A stretch of DNA of 11,711 nucleotides from positions 1 through 11,711 of the forward strand of contig CAJVPP010003409.1 of the NCBI GenBank assembly GCA_910592005.1, read 5' to 3'. The DNA comes from Funneliformis mosseae (lineage: Eukaryota > Glomeromycota > Glomeromycetes > Glomerales > Glomeraceae). The notes under the pieces were generated by a model, which saw nothing but the letters and a program-made list of their open reading frames with translations, searched no databases and was not told the origin of the DNA. A program made the position numbers and the translations under genes. Below are positions 1 to 8,640 of the stretch, piece after piece (the stretch's first letter is position 1; the number at the start of each line of letters is the position of its first letter).

Positions 1-74
1 TTAATTTTATAATTTATGTTTATTAATTATTCAAATTATTTTTATATTTATATAATAATTTTTATAATATTTAG

Positions 75-1253
75 AATACTGGTAAAACTAGTGAATATTT
101 TTTTCAAGTAATTGCAGATATTTCAACCAGATGGAATTCAAGTTATTATGCTTAGAATAGGTTAATTAAAATCAAAGGTTATATTCAAATGCTAATTGTA
201 GAATTAGTAAATAATGAAAATACTAATGCAAAAAAAGATGGAAAGCAACTTGAAAAATCATGTTATGTTCTGATAAATAGGAACTTTTACAAAAATTAGT
301 TATAACACTTGGTCTATTTGAAGAAGTAACTGGTTATCTTGATAGAAAAAAATATATTACATATAGTATTATAAATTTAATAATTGAATAAATTAAACAT
401 TTATTACTTTTACCATTATCTAATTCACCTAATTCATCTATATCTACATCACCTACATCACTTATATCATTTACATTACCTACATTATCTACATTATCTA
501 CATTACCTACATTACCTATAACAACTTTTAATATACCAGAAAATATATCAAGAAATTGAAAATGCTGCTGATGTATTTATTATGATAAAAGAAGTAAAAA
601 CATTAGAAAACAAGGTTATTGAAAATAATAATAATCAAATAAAAAACAACAAATTTAATTTAGATAAACCATTAGAAATTAAAAATTTTTTAGATAAAGT
701 AAGAAAAGATCTTTATAATGCTATGTGTTTTTATTAGAAAGTTTTATCTAAAGATTATTTAATATCAACAATATTTAATTCCAGAATTAAGTCTATAAAT
801 AATAAAACAGAAGAAGAAATTTTATATAAAAAATATGAAGAATATAAGGAAAATTATTTACCAACTCCTAATGAATCTCGATCTTTATCTTTAACTCCAT
901 CTGAATCATCAATAATTTTAAATTCAATTTATAAACCTAAGCTTTTTTCAATATTTGAATAAAATCAACCAAGAGCATCTGATGAAGTTAAAGAATATTT
1001 AAAAGAAAATAAGATTCCTTTTAATTAATGTCCATTTAATTAGTGGTTAAATAATAAAAATAAGTATCCAATTCTTGCTAAAATAGCAAGAATTCATTTA
1101 GTTATTTTTGTAATATCAACACTATTAGAAAGGTTATTTTCTGATGCTGAAAATTTACTTTCAGCAAAATGATCTAAAATGAATTCAGAACTTTTTTGAC
1201 ATATAATGTTTTTAAAAAGAAATACAATTAAAGTTAAAAGTATTTATGAATAA
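75..1253 (+). pseudogene. Decayed hAT-family transposase, C-terminal portion
   Basis: This is the C-terminal part of an hAT (Ac/hobo/Tam3-like, ricesleeper/BED-type) DNA transposase, which would cut and paste its element in the nucleus. The relic opens with DISTRWNSSYYA (from 117), the usual hAT motif after the catalytic core. It ends with the dimerisation motif ERLFSDAENLLSAK (about 1128-1169). The reading frame changes near 255-272 and again near 545-552, then stays in one frame to the TAA at 1251. In-frame stops lie at 153, 278, 389, 735, 960, 1026, 1041, 1170 and 1197. Each sits where a transition from TGG, CAA, CAG or CGA would restore a sense codon. The 5' half is missing from the window. 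The T-rich sequence ending in TTTAG at 70-74 resembles an intron acceptor, so an upstream exon may lie outside. I found no terminal inverted repeats. The element is non-functional. Confidence 0.9.
419..526 (+). repeat. Low-complexity TACATT/TCACCT tract inside the transposase relic
   Basis: This is a degenerate 6- to 12-bp repeat built on TACATTACC, TACATTATC and TACATCACC. In the transposase frame it codes a Ser/Thr/Pro/Leu-rich linker of about 36 residues. It lies between the first and second frameshifts and probably expanded by slippage within a naturally disordered linker. Confidence 0.7.
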
Positions 1254-1429
1254 TTATTTATATTTTAAATCAATCATTTGTATAATTTATTATATATAAA
1301 TAAATTGTTATTTTATTAAAATATTATAAAACTTATTGTAAACCTAAACTCATAATTTTAAAGATTTTTATTTTTTAAAAAAGAAACAAAAGTTCTAAAT
1401 AGAAAATAAATAATAAAAATTTTCCTTCT

Positions 1430-2484
1430 CAAAATTCTAAAATCCAGATCCAGAAAAGTATCCCAAAGAAAAAAAGAAAAAAAATGTAAATTATTTTTAA
1501 AGAAAATAAATGAAAAATAAAAAAACACACTTCTAACTTATCTTTCATAGCCCAAATCAAAATCCAGGTCCAGAAAGACATTTCCTAAAGAAAATAAGTA
1601 AAAGAACTGGTAATGATGTTCTAAAAATAAAAAAGAAACAAAAAATACACCACAACTTACCTTTATGATCTAAGCTAAAATTCAGGTTCAGGTAGCGTTT
1701 TCTAAAGAAAAGAAGCAAAAGGAACGTTAATAGTATTTCAAAGACAAAGAAAAATAAAATCCTACAAGAAAAGTAGCAAAAAAAATATTAATAGTGTTTT
1801 AAAGATAAAGAAACAAAAACAATCCTCCACACTACCTTACATTCATAGCCTAAGTTAAAATCTAGGTTTAGAAAGACGTTCTTTAAAGAAAAAAAGTAAA
1901 AAGAACGTTAATGGCATTCTAAAGACAAATAAAAACAAAAATAATACTCTCACATCACTTACTTTCATATCTCAAGCTGAAATCTAGGTTCAGAAAAGTG
2001 CTTCCTAAAGAAAAGAAGCAAAGAAATGTTAATGGTATTTCAAAGACAAAAAAGAAACAAAAACAATATCCCTATACTACTTACTTTTATAGTCCAAGCT
2101 GAAATCCAGGTTTCCTAAAGAAAAGAAACAAAAGAAACATTAATAATATTCCCAAATGATAAAGAAAAAACAAAAACACTAACTTACCTTTATAGTCTAG
2201 CTGAAATTTAGATCTAGAAAGGCGTTCCCTAAAGAAAAGAAGCAAAAGGAACATTAATGGTATTTCAAAAACAAAGAAAGATAAAGAAAAATAAAAAAAT
2301 CATTACTAACTTACTTTCATGATTAAGCTGAAATCCAGGTCTAAGAAGGCATCCCCTAAAGAAAAGAAAGAAAGAAATATTAGTAATATTTCAAAAAAAA
2401 ACTGAATTTACCCCTTATTCTAACATACCTTTTAATCCTAAATTCTGAAGTCCAAATCTATATCCATGTCTAATCCTAAAGAAA
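1430..2484 (-). repeat. Tandem array 1: ~120-bp units, each a mini-exon with splice borders (minus strand)
   Basis: About nine diverged copies share a core that reads AAATCCAGGT on the plus strand. Core copies sit near 1441, 1561, 1679, 1859, 1981, 2103, 2205, 2332 and 2449, so the period is about 120 bp with one extra half-unit. Read on the minus strand, each unit has a C/T-rich stretch ending CTTTAG, a block of about 41 bp that usually ends in AAAG or AAA, and then GTAAGT or a variant. Donor-like sites lie at 1656-1660, 1836-1840, 1958-1962, 2080-2084, 2183-2187, 2310-2314 and 2424-2428. Exon-like blocks include 1661-1701, 1963-2004, 2188-2228 and 2315-2355 (41-42 bp). The one at 2085-2114 is shortened to 30 bp. 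The spacers of 73-86 bp are intron-sized and carry ATTAAT/ATTAAC, a possible branch site, upstream of the acceptor. The donor near 1541 and the acceptor near 1883 are mutated. The array could be tandemly duplicated exons or a minisatellite that captured splice signals. Transcription is not shown. Confidence 0.75.
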
Positions 2485-2870
2485 AAAAGGGGGGTTTTTT
2501 TTTAAAAAAAAAATAAAATAAATAAAATAATCAGATTATCTGATCAATCTAGTCATCTGCATAATGTCTAATCAACCTGATATTATCTGAGGATCACATT
2601 TAGATTATTTGCGATTTGTTTATTCATAATTTGAATGATTCATTTTTTGATCAGATCAGATGACGGATTGAACGGATTTTACCAGAGCATATCTCTAAAG
2701 TTATTTATCTAAACTCATTTTGGATTTAGCAAAATATCTAAATTATAGTTTCGCTAATTATTTACTAAAGTTTTAATATAGTTTCACATTTTTATAAGCT
2801 TTGATATAATTTTACCTTTTTAGAATTTTGCAGATTTTTTAATAAGGTTTTAATATAATTTTGCTAAATT
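2485..2870. other. AT-rich spacer with a homopolymer block and degenerate short repeats
   Basis: The left end has runs of G, T and A in succession (about 2488-2515). A stretch with several GATCAGAT/ATCTGATC words follows (2530-2680). From 2744 a loose repeat of TATA[AG]TTT plus flanks recurs near 2744, 2777, 2805 and 2854. I see no independent gene here. The frame of the neighbouring minus-strand relic can be followed a little way into it, but weakly. Confidence 0.4.
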
Positions 2871-4033
2871 TTATCTTATTCTATTTAGACGACTTATAAA
2901 ACCTTTAAGTTTTGTCTAATAACCTTAGTTATAAGTATATTCAGATTTAAAACTAGTAGCAATAGATTTATTATTATTAGCTGTTCTATCAAATACCTAA
3001 AGTTCAAAAAGAAAAGTATTTAATAAAAACAAAATTAATGATAATTTTCACTTTTCAAAAATATAATTTAAAATAACTTCAACTTACTGCAATATCAATT
3101 TTATTGAATTTATATGGAACTTAATTTGTATGATTATCTATTTTAGAAATTATATTAAAGCTTATATTAAAGAGGATTTATACTGAATATAGTTATGTTA
3201 CAAGTACAGCTTCTTTAATATTAATATTAGGTTTACAAGACTAACAAAAAATGCAGTAATGCCTAAACTAATATAGTAAATTGATCAAAAAACATATACT
3301 TTTTCATTTTCTGAGTCTAAAAAGTTACTGGTAATCAATATTAATGTGTATTTTTACCATCACCAAGGAATTTTTATAGTATATTCATTTTTATAACGAT
3401 TTAGGTATCCTAAAGTAAGGGTATTATGTCAGATTGCTTCTTCATCATAATTTTGATCATCTTGACAATGATAATTATTGTATTAGAAAATATTACTATT
3501 ATTCTGATTTTGATCATGATAATTTTGATCTTTCGTATTATATAAATTATATGTCTTCTTATTCACTAACAGAGTTAACATAAGTTTAAATTTACTTTCT
3601 CTCTCTATATACATAGCGTCTGTTAGTTCTTCTATTTTACCTGTATATTATAAATTTTTAAATAGTAATTAATGCTGAGTATTCGACAAATTATTTGCTG
3701 TTGTCACTTGATAATGATTAAAAAATGATAAATTTACTGAAGTAGAATCATTATAAGCATTTTTTTGAAAGGATTAATTCAAAGTATCCCAACTACAATA
3801 AACAACAAAAAAATAACAAATTAATCAGATAATTTTTACAATAAAATAGATATTAACCAAGATATAGTACTTCTACCTAATGATCCTGTGAAAATTTCCA
3901 ATATCTATTTCTATTAAATGTCTTTGATTTAATTCTGATACCTTTTTAATTAACTAAATTGGTTGAACTAATTAAACTTGATGGGTTATTGTAATATTAG
4001 TTTTAATAAAAACTTTTAATAATACTCAGTTTA
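2871..4033 (-). pseudogene. Decayed multi-exon gene of unknown family
   Basis: I do not recognise the family. Protein-like reading continues on the minus strand through several blocks. Exon A (4033-3877) has an acceptor-like TTTTAG just before it and ends at GTAGAAG. It joins across an 84-bp intron (3876-3793, ending TATTGTAG) to exon B, and the join reads IDIGNFHRIISWDTLN. Exon B runs on in one frame through KIEELTDAMYIERESKFK and an Asn/Gln/Asp-rich stretch to about 3350. The 3230-3350 part is ambiguous, with a likely frame change. A downstream block ends at 3088, followed by GTAAGT. Its 91-bp intron (3087-2997, ending CTTTAG) joins in phase to give FNKIDIAVFDRTANNNK. Several TAA, TAG and TGA codons interrupt the frame, mostly where Gln, Trp or Arg would fit. 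No signal peptide or catalytic motif is visible. Array 1 lies downstream on the same strand. Confidence 0.5.
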
Positions 4034-4210
4034 CTAAAATAATTTAAATAATAGTTATATGACTTTAATATTTGTTAAAAAGATAAATTTTTTCTGATTT
4101 AATTTTTTTCACTTCAAAAATCATTTTTCTTCTAACAAATAAGATAATATATTTTTATTCTTTTACAAAGAAAAATAACTTAATTATAATAATTTTCTTG
4201 GTAAAAACTA

Positions 4211-4352
4211 GATTTTTATTCATGATCGGCCAGGGGCTGATCTTAATTAATATTAAAAGTAACATATATATTTTATTTAATATTTATAAGTATCTTTATT
4301 AAATTTGTTGGAATATCTAGATTCATAATCATGACCAGCTAGAGTCAGCCTT
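4211..4352 (+). repeat. Pair of diverged direct repeats with a GATCGGCC/GGCTGATC palindrome
   Basis: Two similar blocks start after a CTAG: one near 4211-4245 (CATGATCGGCCAGGGGCTGA) and one near 4321-4352 (CATGACCAGCTAGAGTCAGC), about 109 bp apart. The first copy holds an imperfect palindrome in which GATCGGCC and GGCTGATC flank AGG. The intervening AT-rich 62 bp could be read as an intron (GTAACA at 4259, CTAG at 4320). The pair lies just before the solitary array-2 cassette and may be a further diverged member of that family. Confidence 0.45.
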
Positions 4353-4403
4353 ATTATTTGTTATTTAATTTTTATTTTATTTTTTTTTAATAAAATTTTA
4401 CTT

Positions 4404-4520
4404 TAATATTTTAATTTTTTTAGGTTTGATCAGTTCCTCCACTTAGGCTAAAAACTAAATAAAACCTTTAAATAGAACTGTCTGATTCATTACTGCAGTA
4501 AAGATAAGCTGTCAATGTTA
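4404..4520 (+). repeat. Solitary array-2 exon cassette
   Basis: A T-rich run ends in TTTTTTTAG at 4423. It is followed by an 80-bp block (4424-4503) starting GTTTGATCAGTTCC and ending GCAGTAAAG, then ATAAGCTGTCAAT. The block and its downstream flank match the cassettes at 6245-6315 and 6547-6627. The donor GT is mutated to AT, as it is in the 6245-6315 copy. The unit is separated from the main array by about 1.4 kb that includes the hydrolase relic. Confidence 0.7.
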
Positions 4521-5432
4521 TATTATTTAAAGACATATCACTTCATAAACTATACTTAAAATATTGCTATTCTAAAGATTACTAGAAATAATGCGAACGT
4601 GAAAATATCGTTCATATCTGATCATGTTCTTTATCTTACTATCTATCTAACATCTATATGACATAATTTGTATATAGTGTTAAATTATATATACATCTTT
4701 CAAAAAATGATTTGATGTAATAAATTTCATTATCGTAATGCTATAAAATAAAATTTTAAGGATCAAAAATTTTTTAAATTTGATAAATTACAATATTAGA
4801 TAATTTGAAATAATATTTTAAACATTATAAAATTTTACTCTAACTTTTATTACGAAACTTTTTATAACCTTTTCTTTACTTGTAATTTTTATTATGAATT
4901 ATTTATTGAAATACAATACTTCAAAAATTATCTAATCGATTCAAATCATTTCTAGTAGTTATTTTTATTCTAAGTTTAATATAAATCTGAAAATTTTAAT
5001 ATCGATATTATTCATTCGAAAGTTGATATTGTAGTGGTTTCTCTTTTATATTTAAGAATATTTTAACAGGATAGAATAATCAATCAATCATTACAAAAAA
5101 TAATTAATTGTATAAATGGATTGATAACATTTAACTTGAAATGACAAGATAGGTTCAATGCTTTATTTATTATATCCTGTCAGATTACTTCTTAAAATAT
5201 TATATATGAACAAATATATTTTACGTAAATAAATGCAATATTTGCAACATAATTATAAGGTTGTATTATTTATGAAATTTGATAATTTTAGGACTTGAAT
5301 CATTATTTATTTTAAATCTAATCTTATAAAAACTTTTTTATTTATGGAATTAAATAATAGAATAATAAAGATATGAATGGTACAATAATGATTGAGAAAC
5401 ATATGCATGCTATTGAGTTAATTTACTAAAAA
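4521..5432. other. AT-rich stretch without a recognisable gene
   Basis: I find no convincing gene in these ~900 bases. A plus-strand frame around 4998-5190 (including NQSLQKIINCINGLITFNLK) looks faintly protein-like, but its stop content is about what chance would give at this AT level. A short inverted repeat, ACAGGATA with partner TATCCTGT, encloses 5066-5180. Confidence 0.4.
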
Positions 5433-5957
5433 TTATTTCTTTACAACTTTTTCTTGAATCCTTTTAAAAATAATATTAGCAGCATCCTCCCATATAAAGT
5501 CTAACATAATGCTATGAGAAGCATCACCAATAATATTAAATCTAACACCATAATCATTAGCAGTTTCTTTTATAATTTTTAAACCAAATGCTTTATTCTC
5601 TTTAGCGTCAATTATAATAATAGGACATTTAATTATTGTAGAATTCACAAAAGGTTTAAGAAGTTCATAAATTTCTTTGACAAAGCTTGCCTTCTTAAGC
5701 TTTGGTTAAAGTTCTATAGCCATAGAATTAGGAAATGCTCTAGAAAAAGTAACTCATTTCATTAATTTAGGAATTCCTAATGTTGTATATAGCTCTAATA
5801 TATAAATCACTTTAAGCATAGTAAGAAATAGAGTATTGCAAATAATTTAAGAAGGAATTTAAAGGTGCATATCTTGTAGCTGTACAGTAAAAATAATGCA
5901 AATAAAACTCCACCTACAACTTTCTGTTGATTATCTTTAAGATAATTTTGAATAACT
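5433..5957 (-). pseudogene. Alpha/beta-hydrolase relic, C-terminal half
   Basis: The minus-strand frame from about 5820 to the stop at 5433 reads like the C-terminal half of an alpha/beta-hydrolase-fold enzyme, a soluble family acting on esters and similar bonds. Seen directly are a strand-plus-acid segment PIIIIDAKENKAF (Asp at 5607-5609) and the histidine loop GDASHSIMLD followed by WEDAANII (His at 5514-5516). These match the family's usual acid and His triad positions. Upstream, LGIPKL and FSRAFPNSMAIEL stay in frame but are broken by a TGA (near 5754) and a TAA (5706-5708). A frameshift lies between about 5806 and 5870. Further upstream, RVIQNYLKDNQQKVVGGVLF (about 5905-5964) resembles the lead-in to the nucleophile elbow, but the expected Gly-x-Ser-x-Gly is absent: Val-Val runs straight into Gly-Gly. 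The 5' end merges into an array-2 half-unit. Family assignment is likely; substrate is unknown. Confidence 0.6.
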
Positions 5958-6950
5958 CTGACCGGATTGTCACTGCAGCAAAGGTAAGCCAACATAATTT
6001 TTTTATTTTCTTTTTTATTAAATATTTTTATTAATATTTTTATTTTTATTTGTTTTGTTAAATCTATTTAGGTTTGATTGGACCTTTTATTTAGAGACAG
6101 AACCTTCAAAATAAAACTGACCGGTCTGTTACCATAGCAAAGGTAAAGCCATTGATATTTCTTTCTTTTTTATTATTTTTTTATTTTATTAAATTTTTTT
6201 ATTAATATTTTTATTTTTATTTGTTTTTTTTTTAATTTATTTAGGTTTAATTAGGCCTTTTACTTAGGGATAGAACTTTCAAAACAGAATCGTCTGGTTT
6301 ATCACCATGGCAAAGATAAAGCTGTCAATATTTTTTTTTTTATTAAATTGTTTTTATTAATATTTTTTTATTTTTTTTATCTATTTAGGTTTGATCAGGC
6401 TTTTTACTTAATGATAGAACTTTTGAAATAGATCTGACCAGTCCGTTATCGCAGCGAAGGTAGCCATTGATTTTCTTTTTATATATAATAATTTTTTTTT
6501 AATGAATTATTATTAATAATTTTTTAAATTATTTATTTACTTTTAGGTTTGATTAGTTTTTTTGCTTTGGCTAATAATTGGATGGAATCTTTAAAATAGA
6601 ACCATCTGTTCTATTACTGTGACTAAGGTAAGTAATTTTTTTGATTTTTTTTTTTTCTTATTTTAGTAATTAATTTGCTTTTTTTAGGTTTGATTAGTAA
6701 GCTAAGAACTGGATAGAACCTTCAAATGGAATTGACTGATTTATTATCACGGCTAAGGTGAGCTAATTAATTTTTTTGATTTATTGTTTTATTTTTTTTT
6801 TTATTTTGGTAATTAATTTAATTACTAATTTTATTTATTTCATTTTATTTATTTGATTTAGGCAGTTTTAGGTTAGATCGAGATCAGATCATTCTTTGGT
6901 TGAAATTATCAGATGAAACAGGAATTTTATTACCGCAGTATATGTTTTTG
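5951..6950 (+). repeat. Tandem array 2: exon cassettes with T-rich intron-like spacers (plus strand)
   Basis: This is a run of diverged units. Each has a T-rich spacer ending TTTAG, a block starting GTTTGAT and ending in (G/C)(A/T)AAG, and then a donor-like GTAAG. Blocks lie at 6072-6142, 6245-6315 and 6389-6459 (each 71 bp), 6547-6627 (81 bp) and 6688-6757 (70 bp). A 5'-truncated copy ends at 5983, and a decayed last copy starts at about 6872 and lacks a donor. The following hexamers are GTAAGC (5984), GTAAAG (6143), ATAAAG (6316, mutated), GTAGCC (6460), GTAAGT (6628) and GTGAGC (6758). Spacers are 60-114 bp. No frame is open through all copies; TAG and TGA appear where Trp or Arg would fit. 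The blocks may be duplicated coding exons that decayed, or a satellite with splice-like edges. Confidence 0.75.
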
Positions 6951-6977
6951 ATAAATTCTTTTATTTATTTTAAATTA

Positions 6978-7776
6978 TTAATCATAATTATTCAGTCCTA
7001 ATTTTTTTTTTAAAAAAAAATCACATATAAATAACTGTTGTTTCTATCAATATTGATATTAATATTAATATAAATATAGGAACAGTAGAGGATTTTAAAA
7101 AAATAGTTTAGTTGAATAAGTCTACTTACACACAATTCAGAACCTCAGGTTTTGGGCGGGTATAGCATGAACCTTCTGAAAAATTCCATAAAGACTGCAT
7201 TGAGTAGTATACATTTTTCAGCCACTTTAATTAAAAGATCTTGGAAGAGGTCCTAGTGTTTGTTTAGCAAGGAGTGCGTTCAGTATGTTTCTTAGTTGAT
7301 CATTTTCAGCTGGCTATCATTTAGTAACGTATCGCAATATAAATAAAAACAGCCCTATAATTCTTGCATGAAGCTAACCAAATTTATACCTATTTCTTCC
7401 TTTCTTGAAATAACTATAGCTTCCACTATGTAAAGTAGAATCACTTAACACCAACATCTATATAGCATGAACTATATATAATGTAAAAAAATTTAATAAA
7501 GGTTAATCAGTAAAAATAAAAGAATCTGTTATAAAACATATATTGCAAATGATTCCTTACTTTAAACTCTTGATGTAACTCATCAATTATAATTTGTTTA
7601 GCTAAGAATATTGTTCGATTTTTAATATTTTGTTCGTTAAGAATAAAAAAATGTTAAACGTGCTGAAATTATATAAAAAATTAAAAACTGATATTAAATA
7701 TATAATTATTTACTATTGAAAAGTATTTACTAATATGTGATTCTTCAAAATATTCTTTGTTATTATTATTATTCAT
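6978..7776 (-). pseudogene. Decayed four-exon gene of unknown family
   Basis: I do not recognise the product. An ATG at 7776 opens exon 1 (7776-7714: MNNNNNKEYFEESHISKYFS plus Ile). GTAAAT...TTTCAG (7713-7663) leads to exon 2 (7662-7561), which has one TAA in 34 codons and includes RTIFLAKQIIIDELHQEFK. GTAAGG...TATATAG (7560-7472) leads to exon 3 (7471-7130, 114 codons, six stops), which includes SRKEEIGINLVSFMQEL and DLFQDLLIKVAEKCILL. GTAAGT...AACAG (7129-7035) leads to exon 4 (7034-6978), ending in LGLNNYD and TAA. All three introns are phase 0, and the product would be about 187 residues, largely helical. Seven stops in 187 codons is fewer than chance would give here. A second frame of exon 3 (containing AENDQLRNILNALLAKQT) is also fairly open, so the frame choice is not certain. 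It is too broken to be functional. Confidence 0.45.
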
Positions 7777-8457
7777 TTTGAAAATATATTTTGTGTATAT
7801 AAATATAAAACATAAATTAAAACCATTGAAAATTTCTTTTTCAGGGGTCTAGGTTAATTATAGAGCAAATATAATTCATTATTATTTTAATGAAAACTTA
7901 TATTGATTATTCATTTAAATTTTTTTTTGCATTTTAATAATTTCAATTTTCAATTTTCAATTTGTATATATAATGTATTACAAAAAAAACCAGAATTACT
8001 ATTTTTGTATTTATTTGATAAATATCTATTTAAATGATACAAAAGTTTAAAGATATTTACTTAAAAATCTAATGAAAAAATTTAATTAGAATTATTAGAT
8101 AGCTTATTTTAATAAAATATTTTGTAATTTACATTTTAAATACAAATTTTTTTTTAAAAAAGTTTATTATAAAGTCAAAAATATTTTATTTATTAATTAA
8201 TAATTTAATATATTATAAACATTAAAATTAAAATTAAAATTAAAATATATTATAATATAAAATATAAATTTCTTTAAATTAATTTATATATTAACTAATT
8301 ATAATTTTTCTTAAAATATTTTTATTACTAAATTTTCTTAATTAAAAAATTGACAATTATGAAATATTTTATTATGATAAGTGGTCAAATGACTCTAAGT
8401 AAAGTTGTTAGTATCAAAATTTTACATATATTTTTAAATTTATATATAAAAATTCCG
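7777..8457. other. Very AT-rich spacer with simple repeats
   Basis: I see no gene here. The spacer contains a TTTTCAA repeat (about 7941-7962) and an ATTAAA hexamer repeated four times (8221-8246). It also holds long A and T runs. The upstream region of the 6978-7776 relic would lie at its left edge, but no promoter element stands out. Confidence 0.6.
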
Positions 8458-8460
8458 TTT

Positions 8461-8630
8461 TTTTTGTCACACTGTATATATAGTCATCCCGATCTACAGA
8501 TTGCTAACTTTAAGCCGGGTTCGATCCCGTGACTCGCAAAAAAGTATTCTGGGGACTTAATTTTTTCGGTATGTGATTTCTTATTTTGTCACAATTTATT
8601 AGTCACCGGGACCCGACCCGGCTTTAGCCA
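8461..8630. repeat. Compound direct/inverted repeat with B-box-like core
   Basis: A direct repeat pairs 8461-8486 with 8583-8605; both read TTTGTCACA, a short spacer, then TAGTCA. An inverted repeat pairs 8502-8534 with 8601-8630: the reverse complement of the left arm and the right arm both contain AGTCAC, then GGGA, then ACCCGGCTT. The left arm holds GGTTCGATCCC (8518-8528), which fits the Pol III B-box consensus. No proper A-box or cloverleaf is present: the T-stem has two mismatches and no matching acceptor stem is found. The block stands out by its GC and CpG content. It could be a tRNA-derived SINE remnant or a small inverted-repeat element. Confidence 0.55.
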
Positions 8631-8640
8631 CCCCCAAATA

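Noticed and set aside
421..526. CRISPR-like or regulatory repeat
   Set aside because: The repeats are short, without spacers, and lie in frame within the transposase relic, so this is a simple coding low-complexity tract.
4998..5190. Protein-like plus-strand frame containing NQSLQKIINCINGLITFNLK
   Set aside because: Stops are about as frequent as chance predicts at this base composition, and no splice-consistent extension was found.
7842..7853. CAGGGGTCTAGG as an hAT-type terminal inverted repeat
   Set aside because: No matching inverted partner was found anywhere in the window, and the similar CAGGGGCTGATC at about 4231 diverges after eight bases.
8350..8532. 60-residue plus-strand frame
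   Set aside because: It begins in AT-rich spacer at a TTG and runs into the compound repeat. No protein-like pattern is seen.
8482..8540. tRNA gene around the GGTTCGATCCC motif
   Set aside because: The T-stem has two mismatches, no A-box is present, and no acceptor stem pairs. At most it is a tRNA-derived remnant.
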